Positions 29,601 through 37,259 are shown, counted from the first letter of the stretch. The stretch: DNA of 64,000 nucleotides from Bacteroidota bacterium (GCA_016711825.1 JADJSG010000006.1:620001-684000), one strand, 5' to 3'. Notes: generated from the letters alone by a model not told the origin. Made by a program: numbers and translations.

Positions 29601-31235
29601 TGCAACTGTGGGTACAATCCCTGTTGCTGTAGTGTTGCTTATATTATAGATATTATTATTATAACAATTAACTAAAGTGCCATAATCTAAGAAAATAGCA
29701 GCAACTTGGGCTCCTGTACTAGCTCCTGTAATATTATAAATGCTATTATTATACACTTCTTTATTGGTTGGACCAGACCCTGACCTGACATACATCATCA
29801 CTGTTTCACCAGTTCCACCAGTATTGTTGTAAAATTGATTAGAATACAGTGTTTCATTGTATCCAAATGAAAAATTATAATATCCATACAAGGCACCTGA
29901 GGAAGTGGCATTATTATTGTTAAATACCTGATTGTTAAAAGTATTTGTAGTTGCTGTAGATGCACTCGCATAAATACAATTCATAGTACCTGATATACCC
30001 GTTTTGGTATTGCCACTGATGGTATTCCCATTGATATTTACAACAAGGCATAAGGTAGCACTTGAACCACTATAATAAATACCACTAAATTCACCACTAC
30101 CTGGTATGGTATTATTGGTAATGGTATTGTTATATATATTTGTATAAGTGGCTGTTACAGAACTAGTTATTGCCCTAAAAATTCCCGAGGTATTGGTAGG
30201 ATAAGTGCATCCGGTTACTGTGTTGTTGTAAATATTAACCGTGTTACCAGCACCTGAAGCACCTATGGCATTGTTAATACCGATTAAGTTAGAACCTGTA
30301 ATAGATTGACTTGTGAGTGTAATCGTATTATTATATATATCTACATCTGAGTTAGTACCTGTTACTAAATTGACGCCATTTACAGTAGTTGTTGTTGTAG
30401 GAGCTGCTGTATTATTAATGGTGGTATTAAAAATTTTGATTTTATTTTGACCAGAGGCATTGATACCATTTACAGTAATTGCGCCTCCTCCAAAATTGAG
30501 AATCTGGTTTGGATTTGGACTAATACCATCTATTCCTATTTCATTTGCCTGGTCATAGAAGTCAAAAGGGGCTGCCGAAGCAAAACCCAAGATAGCGATA
30601 CCAATATAGGTATTTTGAACAGTGTTGTTATAAAATCTGTTAAAGGAGTTAGTGCCACTCGCATTCGAAATGGTCAGTCCAGTATTGACCAAAGAGGTAT
30701 GATTTGCTGAATAAATACCTACTGAAGCTGTATTTAATTTGTTTAAGGTGATGACAGCATTTTTAATGGTATTATGTTGGCTACCATTGGTCGCTGAAGA
30801 TTTTACGAGTGCATAGCCCCATTCCATTTGGGCTGTGGCTGTTACATTGGCAACATTTTCTTGCACATCAATGCCATCAAAAGTAACATAGTCAACACCA
30901 TCTAGTACAATAATACCATCTACCGTTAAAGAAACACCTGTATGGGCTGTGATTAATGGATTTGCCCCTACACCCGATTTTTGAAAAATCAAAGGATTCG
31001 ATTCTGTGGGAGTATTGGTTGTGATTGATAGAAGGAGGGCTGCCGATAAGTTTTCGGTATACCCAGCTGCTACATTAAAGGTTGCACCTCCTGCTCCTAC
31101 CCCTTGTAAGTTGAGGTCGGTAAAGGCGGCTGCCATGCTTGCATAATCGCCAGGAATGGTTTTAACCCCTGTGATTTGTGCCTGGGATATGAACCCAGAA
31201 AACAATAAAATGAGGAATAGTTTAATTTGTTTCAT
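22101..31235 (-). CDS. Giant T9SS-exported beta-helix and LamG-like surface protein (3044 aa)
   Basis: The signal peptide ends GFISQAQ (residue 20). Two long right-handed beta-helix regions follow (about 25-760 and 950-1620), seen as many N/G/I/T-rich rungs such as VDIYNNTITL and TNIYNNTITNN. Ig-like units with TYTVTGTNTAGC come next. A LamG/concanavalin-like domain lies at about 2310-2500 (LLYYKFDQVG, FKVGGYGANVG, LMDEFRLYNRALSPAEV). Another Ig-like unit and the shared 501-residue C-terminal module (from 2544) complete it, ending in a type A T9SS sorting domain (SIYPNPTTDIL...KVKKND). The LamG-like part suggests glycan or ligand binding; beta-helices are typical of adhesins and polysaccharide-contacting proteins. 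It has its own leader element and terminator. Confidence 0.85.
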   Translation of the reverse strand: MKQIKLFLILLFSGFISQAQITGVKTIPGDYASMAAAFTDLNLQGVGAGGATFNVAAGYTENLSAALLLSITTNTPTESNPLIFQKSGVGANPLITAHTGVSLTVDGIIVLDGVDYVTFDGIDVQENVANVTATAQMEWGYALVKSSATNGSQHNTIKNAVITLNKLNTASVGIYSANHTSLVNTGLTISNASGTNSFNRFYNNTVQNTYIGIAILGFASAAPFDFYDQANEIGIDGISPNPNQILNFGGGAITVNGINASGQNKIKIFNTTINNTAAPTTTTTVNGVNLVTGTNSDVDIYNNTITLTSQSITGSNLIGINNAIGASGAGNTVNIYNNTVTGCTYPTNTSGIFRAITSSVTATYTNIYNNTITNNTIPGSGEFSGIYYSGSSATLCLVVNINGNTISGNTKTGISGTMNCIYASASTATTNTFNNQVFNNNNATSSGALYGYYNFSFGYNETLYSNQFYNNTGGTGETVMMYVRSGSGPTNKEVYNNSIYNITGASTGAQVAAIFLDYGTLVNCYNNNIYNISNTTATGIVPTVAGIILGAQVNSQPTIYNNTISEIKAPNANNVNAIYGVWIQGSASTNAKIYYNTIYLNATSVGANFGTAGIVCATTPVNIDLRNNIVVNNSSFNGTGITRALVRASTVLTNYGLNSGYNCLHAGTPGANNLVFTDGTNNIQTLQLFKNLVGPREQSSFSEIPPFINVGVSPYDLHIQAGIATQCENGATPVASINTDIDGNARNINTPDVGADEFNGITTDIASPNIQYALLGNGDVAATRVCTGFATITDPSNINIAPGTNPRLYFKKSTNANTFNDNTSGTDGWKYVEASNAGSPFNFTINYALLFGGGGVIAGDLIQYFVTAQDLNAPPRIGLNNGGFTLQPASVNLAAANFPLTNTINQYLIVGTALSGVVTVPGTYPSLTNPGGLFEAINNGTVSGNITAQITADLLAETGTISLNQWSEIGTGNYTLSIVPSAAVQRTIAGASAVNALIRLTGADRVTIDGRFGGTGTWLTFRNTSNSAPTIGLLNDAKDNTITYSIIEGGNTNVTAGNQGGTINIGNTLATLFEGNDNNTISFCDIRDRSDVIGTSGIAIMSVGLNTGTINHYNHNLTISNNNIHDWFLLNSNSQFAISVGVGTSNYTITGNSFYQTLPRTNTISGAITRAINISFASTVNSNGGFIITDNFIGGTAPGANGSDWVQTVAGVGVSQTMAGIIVTSGLIPNSIQNNTIRKIDFTTNAPAAAASVWLGIQGAQGIFNIGNIAGNTIGSGTGQDHIKLTINAGGAVSSFIAGIQFAGLAGYANIQNNTIGGITINGSTITGAIIPQWIQIQGTPSQTTTISNNLIGSLVTANSIRNLATAPPVIGFAVRQVITSGAGLVMNNNTIQNIQELSSSASTGYYGILLISSVGGTSQLNITNNTIKNLEVAAATGAPTLVNLGIAIQNMGGTNNVITGNNISGLFNSSAIASMGYAIGMQAQGSSFGATFSKNKIWDIRNASSSPSAGIAGMYLSAGLLWNISNNMISLDNTGYASDVQIWGINNFMSPASVTNLSYNSIYIGGTSFGANNSLGYLRNNSSILNAKNNIFYNERIGGFGSHFAIGSTNAVSAGLISDYNTFITADSTKVALWGLANNNLSTWQTSTGGDANSIANNNTGVTSAAMYVSAGAGDLHLNTSPFSVNRGQGGQAVTVDYDNENRASISPAMGADEKPCAGAPTAGTLSATNLGPVCVSLANDTLNLAGYSNASGIYFQYQSSTDGITFVNAGTPTSRPYYYTGALTDTMWYQVVVTCVNSGLSSTSNIIQINVSALPAVTASVTPATSVCLGTAITLTGGGAGVGATYTWTDGVNTPLDNTPYTPTATATYTVTGTNTAGCSSTASIAVTVNPVPPITTITAVSGTICQGDSSQLTMTPNYGDDYILSSTTFAPLVPSGLVTILADAGVAVTPQTMGSLDDGTWEAINLPFTFNYYGLPFTQFNVSTNGFITLGASLGNAFCCAGQVIPNAATPNNYIAIAHEDWLLTTTGTIDYFTNGVAPNRQFVVRFTAVPRFGGTGAPTTAQIILNETSNTVEMQATSITTASGDLTTMGIENGTGTKAVVVSGRNSTAPWTATNEAWLFTPNSPYGIVSWTPTNGLSNSTIFNPKASPAATTTYTATVVDAGGCSNSSIVTVTVSPAPTVSASASPTTICVGSSSTLTATGTAVTYTWNPGALVGAVQNVSPATTTTYTVVGVDGGGCTQSSVATVVVNQFNAGGVASELLYYKFDQVGASVTNQALTPPIGTGTATLMGGLTQGGIGQGGTALVGTGITATTDYVNTNWVTNLTGTSWSISFWTSNITPSATLFYIFGDASAGGFRCFTNGVAGATNWILRCTGMADISIPGGATVLPHLNTFVYDNVAGNLKGYRDGVLQTTVATAAPTIAGTGPFKVGGYGANVGLPLGGLMDEFRLYNRALSPAEVLELLSLSSPFVATATPTTGCSGSQVTLDVSGTLNPYTWNPGALPGNNVIVNPLVTTVYTVTGTDGNGCTGTTTVNVNVNPLPTVTASPASQTICENAQATVNGGGALTYVWTGGISNGVPFTVTGANVYTVTGTDGNGCENTATAEVLMNAAPVVNATATPSTTCNLTSVNPCATGAVSYVWTGGLSNCTPFVATTTDTYTVTGTDGAGCTGTSSVTVTVTPASGTLAPTTSNQSQDHGDDFNINYYAANCDLIATVDDGAGGNVLGLTTSTVNVDATASFHNGQPFVRRWYQITPTTNGSADVKLYINQTDFDDYNAAVVAPYLPLPTGPGDAAGIANIRITKNDDGGLGNNPIVITPAVSWNGTYWELSFNTPSFSQFRVHSVNPGNVPLPVTVTSFSGTKLESSDKLSWITSSEQNNAYFNLQHSTDGISFSTIAKVASKAPNGNSNTALSYTATNNKPALGHNYYRLQQVDIDNKVSVHAQIVDLIWGANGSTVSIYPNPTTDILNIDLYATSAQNTTVKLLDMSGRVIRQVQAKSAVGMNNIQLSLGEIASGVYTVQVYENNHLTHTSKVKKND

Positions 31236-31724
31236 AAATAATAAAATTTTGGTTTGCCTACTATGATTTGAACGGTTTTCGGCTTCTCCGTTTTAAACTT
31301 TTGATAAAATGTTTAGTAAATTTTGAAAATAAAATGTGCAAATGCAAATTTTTTACTAAAATCATATAATATTAAAATATTTAATATATTATTTATATTT
31401 AATGTGTATATATGCACTCTATCAATTTTACATATAAATTTATTCATTAAAATGTACCATGCCGATGCCATTAAATTTGATTTCTTTAATCGTATTGTCA
31501 CATTAATATATCATTAAATGCTTTCTGACATTGCTTTACAGCATGTAATAGATACCTTGAAGGCATTTTTATGTATGTATATTACTTCATGTATCCATGA
31601 TTTGATTTTATATTAGTTATGCATGCTAAAAATTGTAATTATTCAATGGATGTCTTCAATTCTATCTTTTTCCATTCAATGTAAATAATGCCAATACGTG
31701 TTTTTTTCAATTAAATAACTATTT
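31236..31724. other. 489-nt divergent gap between the giant gene and plsC
   Basis: Very AT-rich. It holds the leader element for the minus-strand gene next to its ATG. Overlapping short open frames on both strands near 31313-31517 are low-complexity and not supported. I see no clear promoter for plsC. Confidence 0.5.
31255..31283 (-). promoter_or_regulatory. Conserved leader element, copy 2 (19 nt before the 3044-aa gene)
   Basis: On the minus strand it begins GCCGAAAACCGTT and ends ATAGTAGGCA, 19 nt before the ATG at 31235. The middle is three bases longer than in copy 1 but both ends are conserved, as is the distance to the start codon. Confidence 0.55.
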
Positions 31725-31730
31725 TTGATA

Positions 31731-32540
31731 GTGCTTAAAAAAGGACTCCAATTTATTTACTTTCTTTATTTTGCATTGCTCTTTGCAACACTCATTATTA
31801 TTTCCTTTCCATTTACTTTTATCGCATTGCTTTTGCCAAAAAAGTTGTGCGATATGGTTATGTTTCGTATGATGCAGGGTGGCAGTCGCTTATTATTTTT
31901 GATGAGTGGTATTATTCCAAAAAATATTCATCGAAAACATATCGATTTTTCAAAAAGCTATATCATCATACCAAGCCATAAAAGTTATATAGAAGCTGCA
32001 AGCATTTACACAAGCATTCCCACATTGTTTAAAACTTTAGGAAAAAAAGAGATAGAACGCACCCCCATTTATGGTTTGATTTTTAAAACGGTTTGCATTA
32101 CAGTAGATAGAAGTTCATTAAGTGCCCGGGCATTGAGTTTTCGTAAAATGAAGCAAGAACTTGAACAAGGATTATCCATTACTATATTTCCTGAAGGCAC
32201 CTTTGACGATACACCACATTCACGTTTACTGCCATTTCAGGATGGTTGTTTTACCCTGGCAATTATGCAACAAACAGATTTACTCCCTATTCTTTTTCTT
32301 GATTCAACAAACAGAATGCATCCTTCAAAAATCACGCAAATGACTCCAGGTCTCAATCGATCGGTATTTTTACCCGCCATATCGGTCCTTGATTTGCAAA
32401 AAAAAGATTTGCCTGCTTTAAAAACTTATACCCAACTATATATGCAACAATGTCTTGATTTCATATTACAGCATGGCCCCGACCAAGTTTGGCATTTTGC
32501 CCATCAATATTTACAAAACAATGCAATAAAAAACGCATGA
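31731..32540 (+). CDS. 1-acyl-sn-glycerol-3-phosphate acyltransferase family protein (PlsC-like)
   Basis: About 269 residues. No ATG is available early; GTG at 31731 (MLKKGLQF) or TTG at 31725 must be the start. A hydrophobic N-terminal helix (about 10-38) anchors it in the inner membrane. Acyltransferase block I is SHKSYIE, block II-type VDRSS, and block III FPEGTF. The family transfers an acyl chain to lysophosphatidic acid to make phosphatidic acid. In block I the usual HxxxxD reads HxxxxE here (H83, E88 in GTG-start numbering), a conservative but unusual change at the charge-relay acid. The stop overlaps the start of the PriA fragment by ATGA, so the two are translationally coupled. Confidence 0.8.
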   Translation: MLKKGLQFIYFLYFALLFATLIIISFPFTFIALLLPKKLCDMVMFRMMQGGSRLLFLMSGIIPKNIHRKHIDFSKSYIIIPSHKSYIEAASIYTSIPTLFKTLGKKEIERTPIYGLIFKTVCITVDRSSLSARALSFRKMKQELEQGLSITIFPEGTFDDTPHSRLLPFQDGCFTLAIMQQTDLLPILFLDSTNRMHPSKITQMTPGLNRSVFLPAISVLDLQKKDLPALKTYTQLYMQQCLDFILQHGPDQVWHFAHQYLQNNAIKNA

Positions 32541-33031
32541 AATACGCAGATGTCATATTGCCCCTTGCTGTAGCAAACACCTATACGTTTGGCATTCCCA
32601 TTGAATTACAAGCAAGTATCCAAATTGGCTGTAGGGTAGAAGTACAATTTGGGAAACGTAAAATTTACAGTGGTATTGTACATCGACTTCACGACCATAC
32701 CCCCGAACTCTATGAAGTAAAACCCATTCGTTCATTACTTGACGAAACACCCATTGTAACCACAGCGCAAATACAGTTTTGGCAATGGATGGCCACCTAC
32801 TATATGTGTACCTTAGGCGAAGTGATGAGTGCTGCATTGCCTTCCTTTATGAAGCTGGAAAGTGAAACTTACCTGGTGATGAATGAAGATGTATTTTTAG
32901 ACGAAGTGGAACTGACAGATGATGAATACATGGTGATGCAGGCATTGGAGGTTCGAAAAGAAAAACAACTCAAACAAACCACAAAAAACAAACAATCGAC
33001 AGAGGAATCACCCAAAAAGAATGAAGTTTAA
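32537..33031 (+). pseudogene. priA: PriA N-terminal fragment (primosomal protein N', helicase missing)
   Basis: The ATG at 32537 overlaps the plsC stop (ATGA). The 164 residues match the start of PriA: MKYADVILPLAVANTYTFGI, IGCRVEVQFGKRKIYSGIV, FWQWMATYYMCTLGEVMSAA, LPSFMKLESET and ELTDDEYMVMQAL. These cover the 3'-DNA-end binding domain and the beginning of the winged helix. A complete PriA has over 700 residues with helicase motifs and zinc-binding cysteines; none of this follows. Instead the frame ends in a lysine/threonine-rich tail and stops inside the convergent channel gene. No frameshift continues it, because the opposite strand is coding there. It is either a remnant, a rearrangement, or a stand-alone DNA-binding protein. 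Confidence 0.8.
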
Positions 33032-34947
33032 TCCTCACTCAAAACAATCACAAAATCATCGGCAGAAAAAGTGACTTTGCTGGTTTTATTTGGATTGATT
33101 TTTACCCCAAAGTTTTGATCCATATCATCACTCATTGCAGTATAACGATAGCCAATGGCGGTTTCATTCAACGCAGCTGCATTTGCAACGATATTATAAA
33201 AATCTACTTCCAACCCTGTTTGAATATAACGACTCGCTGGTTTTAAATAAATTTCGGAACCCTCTGATTTAAACAATTCATCGTATACTTTTTTCAAGGT
33301 TCTATTTTCGCTAAGTTGACTTAACAATAAACTAATCAGGTTGTCACCCACAATAAAATCATCAGCTTTAGCCACTACCCCCAACTCCCTATTTTTTAAA
33401 TCGAGCATTTCTGTTACGATATTAAAATTTTTATCAAATTGCTCACAGATATTGCGTAGGTGTAACAAACAAATAAGTGTTTTTGCATCACTTTCTTGTA
33501 CTTCGAGGTATTTGTAACTCAACACAATAATATTGCTGTAATTACCTACATTCAAAGATTCGAGTGTTTTTTTATCACTAATTTCACCTTTCATATAGGT
33601 TAGTTCCATATTGGAAATCTGACCATGCATCGTTTCAATGTTTGCAATATCATCATCGCTTAAATCAGCTACAATTTTGAGTCCTGAACCTTTGCTTACA
33701 TAATTATCCAGTTCCTGAATAATTTTTGCCCCATTATCGTTCCAACCCAATACCAAAGAGTGGGTCAGTTTGGAAGTTTCGGTCATGGCTTTGCCCACGT
33801 TTTTAGCACTTGCATCATAACCTGCCTTCCCATTTAATATAATGGTATCATCATCTTCAGATATGGCAATCACCTGATCACCTGATTGTATTACATAATG
33901 CATGGGAGGATTGATTAATGCCTCTTCTTTGCTCGTTATGACACCTATAACTGTAGAATCTTCATACTGAAACAACATTTCTTTATAGGTTTTTCCTACC
34001 ATGGAAGGTTCTTCTTTAAAGTAAATTTCATCGCCTTCAAAACGTAGCAATTCACTGTAAACCACACTGAGACCTGATTGCAAACATGTTTGTGCTGTAA
34101 TACGTGATATAATATCATCTGATCTGATAAAGAGCGCTTCGTTGTTACCAACCAAATCAGCCGCTTCCATGTTATTTTCATTTTTGATTTCTGCTATGAT
34201 ATTCAAAAATCCCTCTTTCCTTTTTTTGCTTCTTGTCAGGCCAAGCACGGTTTTAATCACATGAATGTCTGCATTGTCTTGATCGGGTGAAAGCACTAAA
34301 ATGGACTTTGCTTCATTGGGGTTAACAATGGCAATATCTGTAGCATCTAAAGGGCTACCATGTCTTACAACAATTTTTGTTCTTTTAAAATCGCTCACTT
34401 TACTCCTTATTTCCTCTTCGGCTTCTGTTTTATTTTTTTCAGACAAAACCACGATACATGATCGTTTTTGATTTTCATTGGCCAATACTAATTCGCTAAT
34501 GATTGAAAATATTTTTTCAGACCAGCCTAATATCAACGTATGATTTTTCTCTTGCACTTTAGAACGACCTTGTTTCAATTCGTCTAATTTCTCGTCGATG
34601 GCTGATGAAATAGCACCAATTAAAATAGAAATTAAGAAAATACCGATGAGTGTAGCTGCAAAACGAACCATTCGAAATGCCCATCCTTCATCGCCCCCCA
34701 TAGTACCAGAATCTAATGTAGCCATCAGGCTTTGCCATGCACCCTCTACAAAACCAAGTCCATCGTTGCTTTCAGGCGAACTAGAAATGCCAAAAATAAC
34801 AATGACAACCCCCAATATCATGACTGAGAATAAGGAAAACAAAGCCAGCCATTTAATTAAGTTCATAGGACCAGCTGACATGGTATTTTCAAAATAATAT
34901 TGAAATTTTTCTCTAAAAGAAACTTTTGAAGGATGATTGTTGTTCAT
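33028..34947 (-). CDS. CASTOR/POLLUX-like ion channel with RCK-type NAD-binding domains
   Basis: 639 residues. Two membrane helices (about 31-53 and 93-116) enclose a pore-like loop (about 66-83, AWQSLMATLDSGTMGGDEGW). A linker with IDEKLDELKQGRSKVQEKNH leads into the first Rossmann/RCK-like domain (HTLILGWSEKIFSII, about 135) and a second begins at HSLVLGWNDNGAKII (about 392). This is the plan of bacterial relatives of plant CASTOR and POLLUX/DMI1 channels, which are cation (K+ or Ca2+) channels gated by cytoplasmic RCK domains; ion selectivity cannot be read here. It converges with the PriA fragment: the two stop codons overlap within TTAA. Confidence 0.8.
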   Translation of the reverse strand: MNNNHPSKVSFREKFQYYFENTMSAGPMNLIKWLALFSLFSVMILGVVIVIFGISSSPESNDGLGFVEGAWQSLMATLDSGTMGGDEGWAFRMVRFAATLIGIFLISILIGAISSAIDEKLDELKQGRSKVQEKNHTLILGWSEKIFSIISELVLANENQKRSCIVVLSEKNKTEAEEEIRSKVSDFKRTKIVVRHGSPLDATDIAIVNPNEAKSILVLSPDQDNADIHVIKTVLGLTRSKKRKEGFLNIIAEIKNENNMEAADLVGNNEALFIRSDDIISRITAQTCLQSGLSVVYSELLRFEGDEIYFKEEPSMVGKTYKEMLFQYEDSTVIGVITSKEEALINPPMHYVIQSGDQVIAISEDDDTIILNGKAGYDASAKNVGKAMTETSKLTHSLVLGWNDNGAKIIQELDNYVSKGSGLKIVADLSDDDIANIETMHGQISNMELTYMKGEISDKKTLESLNVGNYSNIIVLSYKYLEVQESDAKTLICLLHLRNICEQFDKNFNIVTEMLDLKNRELGVVAKADDFIVGDNLISLLLSQLSENRTLKKVYDELFKSEGSEIYLKPASRYIQTGLEVDFYNIVANAAALNETAIGYRYTAMSDDMDQNFGVKINPNKTSKVTFSADDFVIVLSED

Positions 34948-35236
34948 ATTGGCTGCAAATTGAAAAAGCGAAGCCTTTACCTCGCTTTAAATAAATTAAT
35001 TTGCCATAAATGTAAAAGAATATTCTTAGGAAACAAGATTCTTTGCAAGTAAAAAATGTTTAAATTTTTGATTCATTAAAATATGAATGTAGCCATTTTA
35101 TAAAGCACAACCCACAATCCTGATTCATGGGATCATGTATTTCCAAGCCTGTTGTAAAAATACAAGTTTAGATTTTAATCTCTATTAAAACAACTTGATT
35201 GGCTTAATACACTTATACTACAAATCCTAACGTATG

Positions 35237-35353
35237 ATTCGACAACAAACGTTTATAATCATTTATAATCGGAAGTAAACGGTTAATATACGGCTTTGAA
35301 ATACCCAAGCTACCATCTTTGTGTTGTCGAATGGAAAGGTTGTTTGTTAACCG
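35237..35353. repeat. Nested repeats in the ssb leader/promoter region
   Basis: ATTCGACAAC (35237-35246) is the exact reverse complement of GTTGTCGAAT (35323-35332). CGTTTA (35250-35255) pairs with TAAACG (35276-35281), and CGGTTAA (35280-35286) with TTAACCG (35347-35353). TTTATAATC is directly repeated at 35252 and 35262. They lie in the 512-nt divergent gap 34948-35459, which otherwise shows no gene, and a CATCTTTG resembling a -7 box sits inside. They may be a structured leader, a protein-binding region or a recombination remnant. Confidence 0.5.
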
Positions 35354-35459
35354 ATCGGAATCATAAAGCTTATTCAACAAATTGCACTTTACCCAAACGA
35401 ACGAAATAAATAAATTTTTAACTCAGACTGTCACACAACAGCCTACAAAATCACAAATT

Positions 35460-35804
35460 ATGTACGCACTTAAAAACAAAGTTCAACTCATTGGCAATTT
35501 AGGCAATGCCCCAGAAATTAAAACCTTAGATAGTGGAAAAAAAATGGCTCGCTTTAGTATAGCCACCAATGAAAGCTATCGAAACCAAAAAGGAGAAAAA
35601 ATCACCGATACCGAATGGCACTTATTAGTAGCCTGGGGAAAGGTGGCTGACCTAGCCGAACAATATCTTCAGAAAGGAAGCGAAATCGCTATCGAAGGTA
35701 AACTCACCCATAGAGACTATACCGACAACGATGGCATTAAACGTTATATCACCGAAGTAGAGGTAAATGAAATATTACTTCTTGACAAAAAAGTAGATAA
35801 ATAA
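35460..35804 (+). CDS. ssb: Single-stranded DNA-binding protein, short form
   Basis: 114 residues from the ATG at 35460 (MYALKNKVQLIGNLGNAPE); the upstream in-frame TTG at 35382 would add an unlikely leader. It is a single OB-fold domain with the typical phrases VQLIGNLGNAPEIK, MARFSIATNES, DTEWHLLVAWGKVADLAEQYL, KGSEIAIEGKL and YITEVEVNEILLL. It binds single-stranded DNA in replication and repair. It ends soon after the OB fold (LLDKKVDK) and lacks the acidic C-terminal tip (DDDIPF type) that recruits partner proteins in standard SSBs. Such short forms are common in Bacteroidota, often as second copies, so the main SSB may be elsewhere. It is followed by a hairpin. Confidence 0.92.
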   Translation: MYALKNKVQLIGNLGNAPEIKTLDSGKKMARFSIATNESYRNQKGEKITDTEWHLLVAWGKVADLAEQYLQKGSEIAIEGKLTHRDYTDNDGIKRYITEVEVNEILLLDKKVDK

Positions 35805-36347
35805 TACATGACTCCTGCTTTTCAGTTATCGTTTAAATTTAAAACATGAGAAGCAGGGTTTGGTGGATTATTGATGCCGGCCCTTCCTCAACCGAGGAGG
35901 GGCTTTGGTATCATATTTCAGGCCTCAACATTTATATGCTATTGATGATACTGTTCACAGCGTCTAATCATTATCAGCATAAAACCAATGAGTGTAAACA
36001 TTCCCACTATTTTTTTAAACGACAATGAATTCATATGTTATACCAACAACAGATTAAAAAGAGTTCATTTGTTATGAGTTTATACCAACGATACATGAAT
36101 GATAGTCCATTTGTGATTAGCTTAAATACAATGTGTGTGGGTATTATACCGAACTTTTTCAGACTAAATATTCAATACATTTGGTATCCCTTTTCATCTA
36201 AACAATATCGTATATCATACCTAATTGTTTTATTTTATGGCTAAACAACAAGGATCATTGGCAAACTTCTTATGGAGCAAAAAAATACTCATCCCAATCA
36301 TTGATCAGCTTCTTTTTAGATTCAAAAAAATTTTATAGATTTACCCT
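35805..36347. other. 543-nt gap after ssb
   Basis: Contains the ssb hairpin and, at 36129-36152, an element nearly identical to 13847-13868 (CAATGTGTG...TTATACCGA). Two short open frames (35846-36028 and 36035-36244) have no recognisable features and overlap the hairpin or repeat; I do not support them as genes. Confidence 0.5.
35880..35903 (+). terminator. Hairpin after ssb, probable terminator
   Basis: GCCCTTCCTC (35880-35889) pairs with GAGGAGGGGC (35894-35903) as a 10-bp stem with one G-U pair and a 4-nt loop. The T-run behind it is short, so termination strength is uncertain. Confidence 0.55.
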
Positions 36348-36818
36348 ATGAAAAATATACTCCTCATCCTGGTCCTATTTTGTAGCTTTTTGACACAAGC
36401 CCAAACAAATGATATCCCTTATGTTAAAAAGGAATTTCTGATTATACATTCCGGGAAAGATTATGCTGCTGCCCTTAAAAAAGCAACAGATGCAAGTAAA
36501 AAATTAAAAATCCCTCTAGACCTACGTAATCTGGTTCCAAACAAAGAAATTGGATTGTCTCATAGCCAAAAATCATGTGACGATGACTTCGGTTTTTTCC
36601 CATGTTATATTGCCCGTGGCATGCATGATGACGGCATTTACGTAAGTATCGAATATTCAGACGCTTATCTTGAATTTGAAAAGGGATATTATATCATTAT
36701 CGTTTCAAGCTTTGTAAGTGGTAATGCAACAAGCAAAACACAACTTGCAAAAACAAAAAAAATATATAAAGATGCTTACCTAAAAGCTTCTAAAGTGTAT
36801 ACCGGTTGCATTCATTAA
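36348..36818 (+). CDS. Small secreted protein, function unknown
   Basis: 156 residues with a signal peptide ending FLTQAQ (residue 19). The mature part has an alpha/beta character (EFLIIHSGKDYAAALKKATDA, DGIYVSIEYSD, GYYIIIVSSFV) and three cysteines, two of them 10 residues apart around FGFFP and one in the final TGCIH, possibly disulfide-bonded in the periplasm. The segment of lysine-rich helix after IIHSGKDYAAA is reminiscent of SPOR-like folds, but no family is certain. It lies 33 nt upstream of the next gene on the same strand and may share its transcript. Confidence 0.6.
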   Translation: MKNILLILVLFCSFLTQAQTNDIPYVKKEFLIIHSGKDYAAALKKATDASKKLKIPLDLRNLVPNKEIGLSHSQKSCDDDFGFFPCYIARGMHDDGIYVSIEYSDAYLEFEKGYYIIIVSSFVSGNATSKTQLAKTKKIYKDAYLKASKVYTGCIH

Positions 36819-36851
36819 AAAACACATTCTATCATTCTTAAATCAAATACC

Positions 36852-37259
36852 ATGTCAACACCAATAGGTAGCAAAGAAAATCCGTGGAAACTAAAAACAC
36901 CTCCTTTATCGTCAGACTACGAAATGTATCGTGATGTAAAAGAGGGTAAAGAAGTGATTGTTTGTGTGGTAGGCAAAACCACTTTATTGTATGACTTTAG
37001 ATGTATCAACGACCTACATGCTATGTTGAAAAAACATGGCGATTGGATGGAACTAGGGAGTGCTGATGAACAAAAACCTGTTAAGGAAAACACCGTAGAA
37101 GCATGGGGGCGCGCTGCTGACAACCCAGTCGGAGGTTGGTATGGTTTAAAAAAAGGTCTTCGCGGACGCTTTGGCATGTATATACCCCCATTGATGGAGG
37201 CATTGGGACTGGCAGAAGTAACCCATGAAGCCAGAGGAAATAAGATGAAAGCAATTTGA
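36852..37259 (+). CDS. Conserved hypothetical protein (DUF6855-like)
   Basis: 135 residues, no signal peptide or membrane segment. The phrases IGSKENPWKLKTPP, MLKKHGDWMELGSADEQKP, NTVEAWGRAADNPVGGWYGL and RGRFGMYIPPLMEALGLAEV are of a strongly conserved cytoplasmic family found across many bacterial phyla and of unknown function; I recall it as DUF6855. It sits 18 nt before the NADP-binding protein, so the two are probably co-transcribed. Confidence 0.75.
   Translation: MSTPIGSKENPWKLKTPPLSSDYEMYRDVKEGKEVIVCVVGKTTLLYDFRCINDLHAMLKKHGDWMELGSADEQKPVKENTVEAWGRAADNPVGGWYGLKKGLRGRFGMYIPPLMEALGLAEVTHEARGNKMKAI

Noticed and set aside
14605..31235. Possibility that the N/G/T-rich repeats are a CRISPR array or tandem DNA repeats
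   Set aside because: The repeats are protein-level (beta-helix rungs, Ig-like units) with varying DNA; no regular spacer structure.
31313..31517. Overlapping opposite-strand frames of about 60 codons in the plsC divergent gap
   Set aside because: Low-complexity AT-rich sequence open on both strands by chance.
35846..36244. Two short frames in the gap after ssb
   Set aside because: They cover the hairpin and the dispersed repeat and have no signal peptide, family phrase or neighbour support.
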